A stretch of 64,000 nucleotides of DNA from an uncultured Cohaesibacter sp. (GCF_963676275.1 NZ_OY781091.1:908775-972774), one strand, 5' to 3'. Shown: positions 1 to 9,331, numbered from the stretch's first letter. A program made the numbers and translations. The notes: a model not told the origin generated them from the letters alone.

Positions 1-446
1 GTGGCGAAACGATCCTGCGGATTGAAAGTGGTGGGCAGCAACAGATATTGCGTGCCGATCTGCAATTTCGCCAGCAGCGATGGATGCGCGATATCGCTGA
101 TCTTGCGTGTCGTCGCCATGGCGTAGAAATTCGGTGCATTGGGATAGAGCCTGCGCTCCTTGTTGATCCAGATGCCAAATGTCCGCCCCTTGCGGCGCGA
201 GACGAGGGTCTGGTTCCAACCCCTGACAATGACCACCAGATCATAGGGTTCGCCGCGCGAGACAGTCGATGCGTCCCGCTCGATGGTGCCGAAGACGACA
301 ATGTCCGAGCCGGTGAAATTGGAAGAGATCTTGATGACCCTGTCGGATAGATCGGCAACAATGCGCTCGCTATGGGCAATGCTTGCGGAAAAGCCCAGAG
401 AGAGAACAAAGCCCAGAGCCAGCCTGACAAGGCGCAACAGGATCAT
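1..446 (-). CDS. TIGR02186-family protein, 3' end cut by window edge
   Basis: Reading from 446 towards 1, the frame stays open for 148 codons to the window edge. The protein starts MILLRLVRLALGFVLS, a hydrophobic signal segment of about 24 residues, followed by a beta-rich region (RIVADLSDRVIKISSNFTG, then VFGTIERD). This matches my memory of the TIGR02186 family of conserved periplasmic or membrane proteins of unknown function, often found next to TSUP permeases in alphaproteobacteria. The start ATG (444-446) overlaps the stop of the upstream TSUP gene in an ATGA arrangement, so the two are translationally coupled. The family call is by recognition only. The C-terminus, expected to hold another membrane segment, is outside the window. 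Confidence 0.7.
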   Translation of the reverse strand, partial: MILLRLVRLALGFVLSLGFSASIAHSERIVADLSDRVIKISSNFTGSDIVVFGTIERDASTVSRGEPYDLVVIVRGWNQTLVSRRKGRTFGIWINKERRLYPNAPNFYAMATTRKISDIAHPSLLAKLQIGTQYLLLPTTFNPQDRFA

Positions 447-1366
447 CTGTTCACCTCCATCACCTCGGTGCTGTAATGGTCGGTCGGCTCCAGAATGAGG
501 TCGACAGCGAAGCGCAAGCCGACCATGAGCACAAGAATGCCCAGCAGCGCGCGCAACTGTTCGCCCTTCATTTTCTGCCCGATCTGTGCCCCGAATTGAG
601 CGCCAATGGTGCCGCCCACCATCAGGATCAGCGCCAGAACGATATCAACCGAATGGTTGGTCGTGGCATGCAGGATGGTAGCCACCGCCATGGTGACGAG
701 AATCTGGTAAAGCGAGGTTCCGATGACCACCGCCGTTGGCACGCGCAACAGATAGATCAGCGCTGGCACCAGCATGAAGCCGCCACCAATACCCAGAACC
801 GTACCCAGAAAACCGATGCTGCCGCCGATTGCCAGAACCGGTAGCACGCTGACATAGATCTTGGATTTCTTGAACCGCATCTTCAGCGGCAGGCCATGGA
901 TCCAGTTATGCTGGCCGGGCTTGCGGGCGGTAACGATCCCCTTGCGCGCCTTGACGATGGCACGCACGCTTTCCATCACCATCAATGTGCCGACCGCGCC
1001 AAGGAAGGTCACATAGGATATGGAAATGATCAGATCCAGTTGCCCCAATGCACGCAATTGCTTGAAGACAAAAACGCCGATGGTCGAGCCTGCAATACCG
1101 GCGGTAAAGAGCACCGTACCCAGCTTGAGGTCGAGATTGCCGGTTCTGAGATAGGCAAGGGCACCGGTGGTGGAAGAGGCTGTGATCTGGGCCGTTACCG
1201 AAGCGACCGCGACGGCGGGTGAAATGCCGTAGAAAATCAGCAGCGGCGTGAGCAGAAATCCGCCGCCAACCCCGAAAATGCCCGACAGGAACCCCACCGT
1301 GCCTCCCATGCCAAGGATGACAAAGATGTTGACAGGCATTTCAGCGATAGGCAGGTAGAGCTCCAC
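443..1366 (-). CDS. TauE/SafE (TSUP) family sulfite/organosulfur exporter-like permease
   Basis: This 307-residue integral membrane protein has two homologous halves, each with a glycine-rich signature: GIFGVGGGFLLTPLL near residue 30 and GTVLGIGGGFMLVPALI near residue 190. That duplicated motif is typical of TSUP carriers, which move sulfite, sulfoacetate, taurine-derived or other anions across the inner membrane. The start is a GTG at 1364-1366 preceded by AGGAG about six bases upstream. The stop overlaps the start of the TIGR02186-type gene, so the two form a coupled pair and probably act together. No sulfur-metabolism gene lies nearby, so the substrate cannot be given. Confidence 0.88.
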   Translation of the reverse strand: MELYLPIAEMPVNIFVILGMGGTVGFLSGIFGVGGGFLLTPLLIFYGISPAVAVASVTAQITASSTTGALAYLRTGNLDLKLGTVLFTAGIAGSTIGVFVFKQLRALGQLDLIISISYVTFLGAVGTLMVMESVRAIVKARKGIVTARKPGQHNWIHGLPLKMRFKKSKIYVSVLPVLAIGGSIGFLGTVLGIGGGFMLVPALIYLLRVPTAVVIGTSLYQILVTMAVATILHATTNHSVDIVLALILMVGGTIGAQFGAQIGQKMKGEQLRALLGILVLMVGLRFAVDLILEPTDHYSTEVMEVNR

Positions 1367-1791
1367 GCGCTACTCCTGTTTTCCAGCCGCCAGAGTTGCT
1401 TTCAGAGTTGCTTTCCTGCCGGGGCAATCTTGCCCGACATTTCCAGCAAATGGGTCAAAGAACAAATTGCCTTTGGCTTGCCATCCCAAGGTGCGGCCCT
1501 ACAGGCGTTTTGCTCCACTTTCATCTTCTGACATGATGCATCAAGAACATTCAGAAAAGATGAAAGACATGTTCTGCATCAATCCCATATCGAGCGACCC
1601 GGTGTCAACGAAACATCTCGTAAATCACGTGAAATTGCACCGACTTGCTTGCAAATGAGGCCAGATGGCAGATCATTGGTCGGCTCATTATCTGCAAGGG
1701 GAAAGTTATGTGAGCAAGGCGGGTGTGAGCTCCACATCCGCCTTGCAAATCTATTGCTGATCCGGCCGGGCAATCCCGGCCTGTTAACAGG
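1367..1791. other. Intergenic region with tandem repeat and two hairpins
   Basis: No convincing gene is seen. It holds a 12-base unit, CAGAGTTGCTTT, repeated twice in tandem (1391-1414) just upstream of the TSUP gene. A strong inverted repeat follows: GCAAGGCGG at 1714-1722 pairs with CCGCCTTGC at 1738-1746. A second hairpin lies downstream of podJ (see the terminator entry). Confidence 0.5.
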
Positions 1792-1792
1792 T
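1764..1792 (-). terminator. Possible terminator/hairpin pair after podJ
   Basis: GGCCGGG (1764-1770) and CCCGGCC (1775-1781) form a perfect 7-bp stem with a 4-base loop. It sits directly downstream of the podJ stop and next to a palindrome, CCTGTTAACAGG, at 1781-1792. There is no T-run on the minus strand, so intrinsic termination is uncertain. Confidence 0.35.
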
Positions 1793-4700
1793 CAGAGCGT
1801 ACGCTGCGCCAGTGCTTCCAGAAGCGCCGCATCGATCTCGCCGGTGACTTTCAGACCGGCAATTTCCTGAAAGTTGCGGATCGCCATGCGCGTGCGTGGT
1901 CCCATCTGCCCATCTGCCGGTCCGGCGCTGTAGCCTAGCGCTCCGAGCATATTCTGTGCCTTGGCAATGATCCTCTGATCTGCGGCCAGACGCTGATTGG
2001 CTCTGGAAAGCTGTTCCGGCGTTGTTGCCACCCAGGAGGCGGGCAGGGCGGAAATCTCGTTGGCAGACTGTTTGGCCTGCTTGGGCGCCCATGCCGCAAC
2101 CAGCGCCTTGGCAGCCTTCTGCTGCGGACCATTCAGCACGGCCAGAATTTCGTCCCGTTTGGCTTCTGCGCCCTTGTCTCCCTGTTGGGCGGCAATGGCA
2201 AACCATTTATAGCTCTGCAGCAGATCCTGCTTGACGCCCATGCCTCTGGCGAAAAGGATCGCCAGATTATACTGGCTGTCCTTGAGGCCATGATCGGCGG
2301 CTTGAAGGAACCATTGGGCCGCTTTCTGGAAGTCCGGCTTGCCCAGACCACCTTCTGCATAGAGCACGGCCAGATTATGCATGGACTTCACGTTGCCCTG
2401 CTCGGCGGCGCGCTGATACCACAGGCGCGAAACCTGCAGATCCTTCCTGACCCCCTGACCCTTTTCATAAAGGTTGGCAAGGCTATATTGAGCCTGCGGC
2501 ATGTTGAGCTTTGCGGCTTTCTCAAACCAGTTCGCAGCTACGCTGAGATCCGTGTCCACTCCTTCACCCACGGTGAAGCGCCGCCCCAGTTCAAATTGTG
2601 CCAGCGTGTTGCCACTGTTGGCAGCCTGCATGATGGGCGTCGGCTCCAACTGCTGACTGTCTGTCGCGGCCTTGGCCAGATTCTCTTGCTGCTCATCAAC
2701 GACAGGAGGCATGGGCTGGCTTGCGGCCTGTGATTGCATCTCCCCGGAATGATCAAGAGGGGCCGGCTTGCCAATCGAGCTCGTCGGCGTGATGTCCATG
2801 CCTTCATTGCCAGCAGTGCTGAGCATTGCCTTGGCCTTGGCCATTGCTAACTGATAGGACATCGCGGAGTTGGAGCCATTGTTGCTGCGTGGTCCGGCGG
2901 TCGCGTCCTGAGCAAGCGTCGGCTGGGCGAGTGCCGGTTGGGCAAAGGCGATGGCGCGCGTAGCCTCCTCGTCGCTCATATGCGGCACCACATTGCCTGA
3001 AGACGGCGTGATATTCGATTGATTGCCCCCAGTTCCGGCTGGCTGCTCCATGATCGGAGCATCCGCAGGCGCTGCATTCGGAGCAACAGCAGGGCTCCCT
3101 TCAGGAGCGACCTCAAGCGCAGGTGCATTCTGCGTTGCCGGTGCATCCATGCCGCTTTCGCTTTGGGCTGGCTCTGAATTGAACAGACCATAGAGGCTGG
3201 AATCCGGATTCTTGACCAGCTGGATGGTCGTGATGGCCAGCAAAATGGCTGCCGCCGCCATCAGCAGCGGCCGACTGTGGCGCGAGAAGCTGTGACCCAG
3301 CTTGGCAAACAGGCTGTTGCTCGCCTGCTCGTCTTCGAGCAGTTGCACAGCCCCTTCTTCCAGCGCCGCAGGATCGATCTGACCTGCCTGCTCATCCTTT
3401 TTCATTTGCTTGGCGAGGCGTGCCGCTTCGGTGATTGCTGCGCGACGTTCCTTGCGGCTCAGGCCCTTGCCTGAGACCTGCTCAGTCACCTTGCCGACGG
3501 TTGCCTGTGCCGGCTTGCTCTCGTCTGCTTTCTTGCTGCCCTTGAACCGGGCCAGAAAACCGCTTGCTTCTCCCTGTTCCTTCTCGACCTTGGCGCTCTC
3601 CTGCGCTGCGGCCTGAGCGGCGCGACGAGCGGCGGCGATGAAGTCGGCTTTCGACTGTCCCTGATCCGATCGGGAAGCAGAACCCACACGCGCAGCGCTT
3701 CCCTGAGCGCTTCCCTGCGTGTCCTGAACAATGCGTGCCGTGCGCGGCTTGGCGACAGCTGGGGCGACCGGAGGGGTCTGTTCTTCGGCCTTGAGAGCCA
3801 CATTGCCAGCAACCTGAGGCGCACCCTGAGGCGCACCTTGTGGTGCCTGAGGGGTGGAGGCAGCGGCATTCTGTTTCGAACCGGAGACGCTGACAGCCTT
3901 GCCGGAAAGGAAGATGCCCGGCTGACGATCCTCACCTGTCGCAGCAGAGGTTTGGGAGGCAGAAGCTGCTGTCGCCGTGGCCGATGGAGCCGAAGCGGGC
4001 GCGCTGGTCGGGGCGGGTCTGCCTTGCGCTGCCACTTGAGGGGCCGTGCGCTTGGGCTGTTGCCGACGCGAAGACTGGCCACCGCGATTTTGCAAAAGGT
4101 CGCTGGCGCTCAGAGCACGGCCCTCAACGTCCGGCTGGTCTGATCCGGCATCAGCCTTTGCCTTGCGCCGACGCAGGATATTGCCCAATCCGCGGTTGCT
4201 GCTTTCCCGGCCTTCATTCTCGGCCGCTGACGGGGCTGCATCGCCCTCGCGAGAGGCCAAGGGCAGGTTTTCCTCGGCGCGAACCTGATCTTCGAGCTTG
4301 CCAAGCCGGTCGACGATGGCATTCAATATCGAACTGACGCCGGTCAGGCTCTGCTGGGTGGAATTATCGCTTGTTTCGGCAAAGCGGCGCAGACCATGCA
4401 GGTCGTCTTTGAGGCCATCGATAATGGCTTCAAGGGCATCATCCTTGCCACCACCGGCCAGTGGACCGACCTGTTGCAGCGCCTTGATCGCGGCCTGTTC
4501 GGCCACTTTGGCGGAATGGGTCGCATCCGGTGCAGCATTTTCGGCAATCTGGCGGATATCCGCGCCGATGCGGTCAACCGCTTCAAAACGCTTCTGGGTG
4601 CGGGTAAATTCCTCAGCAAGCTTGTCGAGACGCCCGGTCAGCATTTCGAAAAACTGGCTGTCGTCAGACACAAGGCTAGCATTGTCAAGGCGCTGGGCCA

Positions 4701-6480
4701 GATCAACAATCTGCTTTTCCAGCTGCGAGAGCGCGGCATCGGACACTCCGGAGGCCTGACCCCCGGCGATGGCCTGAGGCGCAGTGCGCAGCAGGTCTTC
4801 CTGTGCTTCCATGCGATCGGCAAGGCGCGATAGACTGCGCTCGAGTGAACTCAGATCTGCGCTTTCCATCTTGTTGGCAAGCATGTCGTCGATACGGGCA
4901 AGCGTCTGTTCGACCTGATCAAAACGGCGTTCGGTCGCAACCGGCATCTGCTCATGGCGAACATACTGGTCCAGACTGGTGACCCGGTCGACCAGAGTTT
5001 CCATCAGGTCCATATTCTGGCTCTGATTGCGCTGATCGGTCAGTTCTACAAGGCTCTCCACCTGACGCGCCAGCGCTTCGAGCGGTTTGTGGATGTTGGA
5101 CTGGTCAACACCACTCTCCAGCCGGTCTGCCAGACTTGACAACTGGTCTTCAAGGCTTGCCAGCCGGTCACCCGGATCCATGCGTTCGATCAGGTTCTGC
5201 ATCTGGGAGAGCCGGTGCCCGATGTCGCTCTGTTCTGTGGCTGTCGCGCCTGCCTTGCGGGCATGGCGTACATCTTCCTCAAGCATGGCCAGACGGTCGA
5301 TCAGTTCATTCATCTGGCCGGAAATGCTGGACAGATGCTGCATGTCGGGCTGGGCCGCAAGAATATCGCGCAAATGATCCATCTGCTCTGAGAGTCTGGC
5401 AAAGTCCTCCTGATGCTTGCTACCATCCATATCATCGAGCCGGGAGAGAATACGGTCGAAATGCGCGTCGATCGAGGGATCCAGCGTTGGCCGGTCGAGC
5501 AGGGCGCGGATCTCGTGCATGGTATCAAGCAGGGCGGGATCTTCCCGTGTCTCGGAAATGGCCGTCGACAGTTGCTCGATGCGCCCGGACAGATTTGCGA
5601 TTTCGCGCAGGATATTGTCGGATGCGCCGCTCAGATTGGCTTCCTCGATCAGTCGGCGCAGGGACGAAACATCGTCGCGCAGGATATTGAGGCTTTCATC
5701 CTGAGACTGCAGCTTGGCAAGCTTGTCCAAAGCTTCCCGATAGGACCCCTGAGACTGATTGGCAGCATCAAGGGCGGTCTGGGCATTGCGGGAAATTTCG
5801 GAAACAGATTCTTTAGCGGTGCGGGCCATCTGTTCATTGAGCTCCTGGCTGCGATCAATCATTCGCCGCATGGCTGAATCAAAAGATGGATTGCTATAGG
5901 TCATTGTATCTTCGGCAGTGCCTGCGCGCATCTGCGCCATATCGGCCCTGTATGCGGGCTGGGCAGCCAGCCGCGAACCGGATGCGCGATAGGGGACACG
6001 TTCGCGCGGGATCGCGCTGCCATATCCTGCTGCCTCGTGCCGTTGGGCAGGCCCAGCTATCGACTTGGAACCCTGTCTCTCCAGAGCATGATCAACGCGC
6101 TGCAATTGCGCCTCTATGCGCTCAAGCGCACTGCCATAATTGGAATGTTCGACAGGATCATGCGCTGATTGAGCTTTGCCCTGACGAAAGGCAGCGGTGC
6201 CATCGCGCCTATTCTCTCTTGTGGTGCGCGCTGTGAGATGATCCCGCGATGCCTCGCCCTCACGCCTTGCGTCCGAGGTCAGGCCGGTCTGGCTTGCCAA
6301 CGCCTGCAACTGAGACTCGATATCCTCAATCGCGTCAAGCAGAGCCGAATTCTGCCGGTTCCGCTTTTGAGACATACCCCCGCCGGAACGGCCCTGTGAC
6401 TGTCTGTCACGATCCGTGCCTCTGAGACCCTCGATATATTCGGCTACGTCGCGATCGGTGTGGTATGTTTCGTCAATCAT
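1792..6480 (-). CDS. podJ: PodJ-like polar organizer: coiled coil, one TM, SEL1 repeats, peptidoglycan-binding domain
   Basis: A 1562-residue protein with the architecture of PodJ, which marks and organises the new cell pole in Caulobacter and rhizobia. The first ~720 residues are heptad-rich coiled coil (many DxLxxLExQ segments). A Pro/Ala/Gln-rich linker runs to ~1000. One membrane helix lies at about 1070-1090 (RPLLMAAAAILLAITTIQLV). SEL1/TPR-like repeats occupy about 1290-1445 (LAQFELGRRF, ASLYEKGQGV-type units). A peptidoglycan-binding domain ends the protein at about 1505-1560 (MLGALGYSAGPADGQMGPRT). Cytoplasm would hold the coiled coil and periplasm the repeats. It stands alone and is divergent from a merR gene. 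A short coding repeat, APQGAPQGAPQ, lies near 3810-3845. Orthology to PodJ rests on domain order, not alignment. Confidence 0.75.
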   Translation of the reverse strand: MIDETYHTDRDVAEYIEGLRGTDRDRQSQGRSGGGMSQKRNRQNSALLDAIEDIESQLQALASQTGLTSDARREGEASRDHLTARTTRENRRDGTAAFRQGKAQSAHDPVEHSNYGSALERIEAQLQRVDHALERQGSKSIAGPAQRHEAAGYGSAIPRERVPYRASGSRLAAQPAYRADMAQMRAGTAEDTMTYSNPSFDSAMRRMIDRSQELNEQMARTAKESVSEISRNAQTALDAANQSQGSYREALDKLAKLQSQDESLNILRDDVSSLRRLIEEANLSGASDNILREIANLSGRIEQLSTAISETREDPALLDTMHEIRALLDRPTLDPSIDAHFDRILSRLDDMDGSKHQEDFARLSEQMDHLRDILAAQPDMQHLSSISGQMNELIDRLAMLEEDVRHARKAGATATEQSDIGHRLSQMQNLIERMDPGDRLASLEDQLSSLADRLESGVDQSNIHKPLEALARQVESLVELTDQRNQSQNMDLMETLVDRVTSLDQYVRHEQMPVATERRFDQVEQTLARIDDMLANKMESADLSSLERSLSRLADRMEAQEDLLRTAPQAIAGGQASGVSDAALSQLEKQIVDLAQRLDNASLVSDDSQFFEMLTGRLDKLAEEFTRTQKRFEAVDRIGADIRQIAENAAPDATHSAKVAEQAAIKALQQVGPLAGGGKDDALEAIIDGLKDDLHGLRRFAETSDNSTQQSLTGVSSILNAIVDRLGKLEDQVRAEENLPLASREGDAAPSAAENEGRESSNRGLGNILRRRKAKADAGSDQPDVEGRALSASDLLQNRGGQSSRRQQPKRTAPQVAAQGRPAPTSAPASAPSATATAASASQTSAATGEDRQPGIFLSGKAVSVSGSKQNAAASTPQAPQGAPQGAPQVAGNVALKAEEQTPPVAPAVAKPRTARIVQDTQGSAQGSAARVGSASRSDQGQSKADFIAAARRAAQAAAQESAKVEKEQGEASGFLARFKGSKKADESKPAQATVGKVTEQVSGKGLSRKERRAAITEAARLAKQMKKDEQAGQIDPAALEEGAVQLLEDEQASNSLFAKLGHSFSRHSRPLLMAAAAILLAITTIQLVKNPDSSLYGLFNSEPAQSESGMDAPATQNAPALEVAPEGSPAVAPNAAPADAPIMEQPAGTGGNQSNITPSSGNVVPHMSDEEATRAIAFAQPALAQPTLAQDATAGPRSNNGSNSAMSYQLAMAKAKAMLSTAGNEGMDITPTSSIGKPAPLDHSGEMQSQAASQPMPPVVDEQQENLAKAATDSQQLEPTPIMQAANSGNTLAQFELGRRFTVGEGVDTDLSVAANWFEKAAKLNMPQAQYSLANLYEKGQGVRKDLQVSRLWYQRAAEQGNVKSMHNLAVLYAEGGLGKPDFQKAAQWFLQAADHGLKDSQYNLAILFARGMGVKQDLLQSYKWFAIAAQQGDKGAEAKRDEILAVLNGPQQKAAKALVAAWAPKQAKQSANEISALPASWVATTPEQLSRANQRLAADQRIIAKAQNMLGALGYSAGPADGQMGPRTRMAIRNFQEIAGLKVTGEIDAALLEALAQRTL

Positions 6481-6586
6481 GGTACTGGCTCAACTCTTTG
6501 CGGTTTTGACCGCCCGCAGCGCAAATGCAGGCAACCGAACCCACCGCTAAAACGGTTCTTTCCCTGTGTACTTTGATAAGTTAGGG

Positions 6587-6601
6587 TAAATAACGCGTTA
6601 A
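6587..6601 (-). promoter_or_regulatory. CtrA-like site upstream of podJ
   Basis: Read on the minus strand this is TTAA-CGCGTTA-TTTA, one mismatch from the CtrA consensus TTAA-N7-TTAA, about 110 bases upstream of the podJ start. CtrA control of podJ is known in Caulobacter; its operation here is inference. Confidence 0.3.
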
Positions 6602-6703
6602 TCCTGATGCGTATTGCAAAAAATACTGAACTCTTTAATGATTTGATCACCATAATTTTCTCGTCAGAGTAGAAGTGTGTCCTGGATTTTGTTCGCATTA
6701 GGG

Positions 6704-6717
6704 TTGTTGCGCAACAA
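6704..6717. promoter_or_regulatory. Perfect 14-bp palindrome TTGTTGCGCAACAA between podJ and merR
   Basis: A perfect palindrome in the podJ/merR divergent region, about 106 bases upstream of the MerR GTG start. It could be an operator for the MerR-type regulator or for another factor. No family-specific consensus is matched, so the binder is unknown. Confidence 0.35.
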
Positions 6718-6822
6718 GGAGCGTTGACAGGCTCTATCCGGGGTGGTTTACCCACTGCCAGACTCACTGCACAGGACGAGAGGTCGGCCGCATAAAGCAA
6801 AGACGGTCGAGAGGGGAAGATT

Positions 6823-7287
6823 GTGAAAGAGGAAAAGAGGTCGGCACCTCCAGCCGACGATGGCAAGGATGTGTTGAGCGCTGCGACAAGTCAGTCTGGC
6901 CCGCACTCATATTCCATCGGGGATCTTGCCACGGAATTTGATGTCACCCTGCGCACCTTGCGCTTCTACGAAGACAAGAATCTGCTCAATCCGCGCCGGG
7001 ATGGAATCAATCGTGTCTATAGCCGCCGCGACCGGGCGCGTCTCAAATTCGTCCTGCTGGGCAAGAAGGTCGGTTTTTCCCTGACCGAAATCAAGGAAAT
7101 GCTCGATCTTTATGATCTGCGCGATGGGCAGGTGCCGCAATTGCGCTCGGCATTGGATCGCTTCAATCTTCATATCAACATTCTGCGCCAGCAGCGGTCT
7201 GACGTTGAACAGGCCATTGCCGATCTGGAACGCACCGTTGAGGTGGTATCAGGCATGCTGCGCGAGAAGGAAAAGAAAGAAGGCTGA
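6823..7287 (+). CDS. MerR-family transcriptional regulator
   Basis: A 154-residue regulator starting at GTG 6823, preceded by GAGGGGA (6811-6817). After a 28-residue polar leader comes a MerR winged helix-turn-helix (SIGDLATEFDVTLRTLRFYE, about residues 29-48, then NPRRDGINRVYSRRD), followed by the dimerisation coiled coil (about 105-150). There is no C-terminal effector domain and no cysteine metal site, so it is not a metal or SoxR-type sensor. It resembles the MerR subgroup that in alphaproteobacteria controls acyl-CoA or branched-chain amino acid catabolism genes (LiuR-like), but no such genes lie nearby, so that link is weak. It is transcribed divergently from podJ. Confidence 0.8.
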   Translation: MKEEKRSAPPADDGKDVLSAATSQSGPHSYSIGDLATEFDVTLRTLRFYEDKNLLNPRRDGINRVYSRRDRARLKFVLLGKKVGFSLTEIKEMLDLYDLRDGQVPQLRSALDRFNLHINILRQQRSDVEQAIADLERTVEVVSGMLREKEKKEG

Positions 7288-7395
7288 GAGTGAAGCAAGG
7301 CGGGCGGGTGCAATCTTCCATCGCCCCGATTTTCAAGAAACGGGGAAATCTTCGCAGGCAAGCCTTAAGCGATAGCTCCGGGCGGCCTTTCCGTT

Positions 7396-7962
7396 TCAGG
7401 ATTTTAGCCGCCCCTCTTTCATCTGCCAATAGCCCAGCGCCGCCATCGAAGTGCCATCGACCATGGTGCCTTTTTCAAACATGGCCATAATCTCGTCCAG
7501 CCCGAACGCTGCTGTTTCCATGTCGCTCTCGGTTGCTTCGCGCTGTGGTTCTCCTGCGCTCAGCTCCTGTGCAAGGAAAATATGACAGAGCTGGTTGAGA
7601 AGACCTCCGGCCGGGAACATCTGGCCAATCTTGTCCATGCGCTTGGCGCGAAAACCGGTTTCCTCTGCCAGTTCACCCCGTGCCAGCAATTCCGGATCAC
7701 TGTCCGGATTATCCTCCCAGGCCCCTTGCGGCAATTCCCAGCATCTTTTGCCGACCGGATAGCGAAATTGCTGCACCATCTGGATGCGACCATCTTCATG
7801 CACGGGAATGATGATGGCAAAGGGGGGCTTGTCGATGACGCCATAGATGCCTTCGATCCCGGAGGGAAAGAGCACCTTGTCTTCATTCACCTGCATCCAT
7901 CTGTTCTGATAGACTGTGCGTCTGGAAAGCTGGATGATTTTCTTGTCATTCTTCACTGCCAT
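7396..7962 (-). CDS. NUDIX hydrolase, ADP-ribose pyrophosphatase-like
   Basis: A 188-residue cytoplasmic hydrolase. The NUDIX box (GAWEDNPDSDPELLARGELAEETGF region, about residues 92-116) has the catalytic glutamates ELAEE but carries two extra residues and G where the usual Arg stands. That variant is familiar in a subgroup annotated near ADP-ribose or sugar-nucleotide diphosphatases. The N-terminal strand pattern (VYQNRWMQVNEDKVLFPSG) also fits the ADP-ribose pyrophosphatase group, which hydrolyses nucleoside diphosphates linked to a second moiety. The substrate is not fixed by sequence. It faces the merR gene convergently. Confidence 0.83.
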   Translation of the reverse strand: MAVKNDKKIIQLSRRTVYQNRWMQVNEDKVLFPSGIEGIYGVIDKPPFAIIIPVHEDGRIQMVQQFRYPVGKRCWELPQGAWEDNPDSDPELLARGELAEETGFRAKRMDKIGQMFPAGGLLNQLCHIFLAQELSAGEPQREATESDMETAAFGLDEIMAMFEKGTMVDGTSMAALGYWQMKEGRLKS

Positions 7963-8067
7963 CGGATCATGTGACTCCAGCTGTTGTAATCCCGGTCATT
8001 GTAATTTCGCTCATTGAAAGGTTGCCAGGTTTCTTGCTGCACCGGTTATTTTCGGCAGAGATGACAA

Positions 8068-8203
8068 TAACCCAATATGGTAACGATCCTTTAACCCGAT
8101 ATGGAGATCTCCTTAAGAATTTGGGCATAGTATTTGCAAGGCTGCATGGGAGCCAAAGACAATATTTGTGCCAGATAAGTGCCAGATAAGTACCAGACAG
8201 GTT
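8068..8203 (+). promoter_or_regulatory. Two repeat sets upstream of the DUF2336 gene
   Basis: TAACCCAATATGG (8068-8080) recurs as TAACCCGATATGG (8092-8104), exactly 24 bp apart. Further on, an 11-base unit CCAGATAAGTG repeats three times (8171-8203), the last copy diverged. Both arrays lie in the 304-bp region between the NUDIX gene and the DUF2336 gene. Helical-phase spacing suggests binding sites for a dimeric regulator, but no known consensus is matched. Confidence 0.35.
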
Positions 8204-8266
8204 TCGGCCTCGGCTTGGCAAACGGGACAAGGCTCCGGCAGGATCCAGTGTGGTTGAAGGAAATGA

Positions 8267-9331
8267 ATGCCTGAAGATATCATCCAGCAATTCCAGATCT
8301 TGGCGCGGGAGAAGGATCCTTCCGCCCGCTCCCTGCTCGTGCGCAAGGTGACCGCAGAATATGTGCGCAGAACGGGATATGAGCCTTCTGATGCCGAGCG
8401 GGAGCTTTTTTCATCGCTTGTGCTGGATCTCTATGAACAGATAGACCTGTCTGTCAGACGCGATATCATAACCCTTCTGGCCCGCACCAGTCATATCTCC
8501 ACGCCGCTTGCCGAGCGGCTTGCTCTGGAGAATGACGAGTTGGTGATCACGCTTTACGAATATTCTCCCATGCTCAGCCAGAAGACCCTTCTGCATGCCG
8601 CCAGAGTGCGCAGTGAAAGCGTGCTGCGGGCGATCGCTCGCCGGCAAAGGGTGCGTGAGCCAGTCGTCGATGCCCTCATGTCGCGGGCGATGAATAATGT
8701 GGTGCAGGATCTGCTGCGCAATCTGGGCAGTGATTTTTCCTCAAATGCCCTGCTGCTATGTGCGATCATCTGCCAGAGTTCCTATGAAATCCAGTCGCTG
8801 ATGGCTGCGCGCGGCCTTGCAGACCAGATGTTTCACCAGCGCATGCGTCGCCATGCCGAACAGGGTTGTCCCTTCATGCCCGTAACCCTGCTGCGGGCCA
8901 CGCTTGATGGCACATTGGAGCAACTGGTCGAGGATATGGAAGCCAGACTGTTTGAAGCCGATGTCCTGAGCGATGTTCCCACGCGGGACGAATTGCTGGT
9001 CAAGATCAATCTTGGCGAACTGACCTTCGACAATCTGCTCGACAACCTGATAGCCAAAAACCGCAAGGAAGATGTGATCTGGCTTCTCAAGGATGCGCCG
9101 GGACTTTCGGTCAATGCGATGGAGCATTTGCTGGCCAGCGAGACCAACCGGATTCTGACCCGTCTGCTGCTCGAGCAGAATGTTTCGGTCAAGACCTTTG
9201 AAGCGCTGACCAAATGGCGCGTGGATCATGTCGGTTTCCCGAACCGTCAGGTGTTGCGGGAAGTCGAGAATTACCGCCAGTCTGTCCATCAGAAGCGCCG
9301 GAGCGAAAAACAGATGCAGGATGCCATCTGA
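8267..9331 (+). CDS. DUF2336 domain-containing protein
   Basis: A 354-residue soluble protein, all helical by composition, with HEAT-like repeats (ARSLLVRKVTAEYVRRTG; ITLLARTSHISTPLAERLA; LLHAARVRSESVLRAIARR). This pattern is the DUF2336 family, found almost only in alphaproteobacteria, of unknown function and possibly a protein-protein scaffold. No enzyme motif is visible. The ATG at 8267 follows GAAGGAAAT, a good ribosome binding site. It is the first gene in a plus-strand pair with the coiled-coil protein downstream, 187 bp away. Confidence 0.78.
   Translation: MPEDIIQQFQILAREKDPSARSLLVRKVTAEYVRRTGYEPSDAERELFSSLVLDLYEQIDLSVRRDIITLLARTSHISTPLAERLALENDELVITLYEYSPMLSQKTLLHAARVRSESVLRAIARRQRVREPVVDALMSRAMNNVVQDLLRNLGSDFSSNALLLCAIICQSSYEIQSLMAARGLADQMFHQRMRRHAEQGCPFMPVTLLRATLDGTLEQLVEDMEARLFEADVLSDVPTRDELLVKINLGELTFDNLLDNLIAKNRKEDVIWLLKDAPGLSVNAMEHLLASETNRILTRLLLEQNVSVKTFEALTKWRVDHVGFPNRQVLREVENYRQSVHQKRRSEKQMQDAI

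Noticed and set aside
7322..7345. CCCCG/CGGGG hairpin between merR and the NUDIX gene as a terminator
   Set aside because: The stem is 5 bp with a long loop and there is no T-run on either strand.
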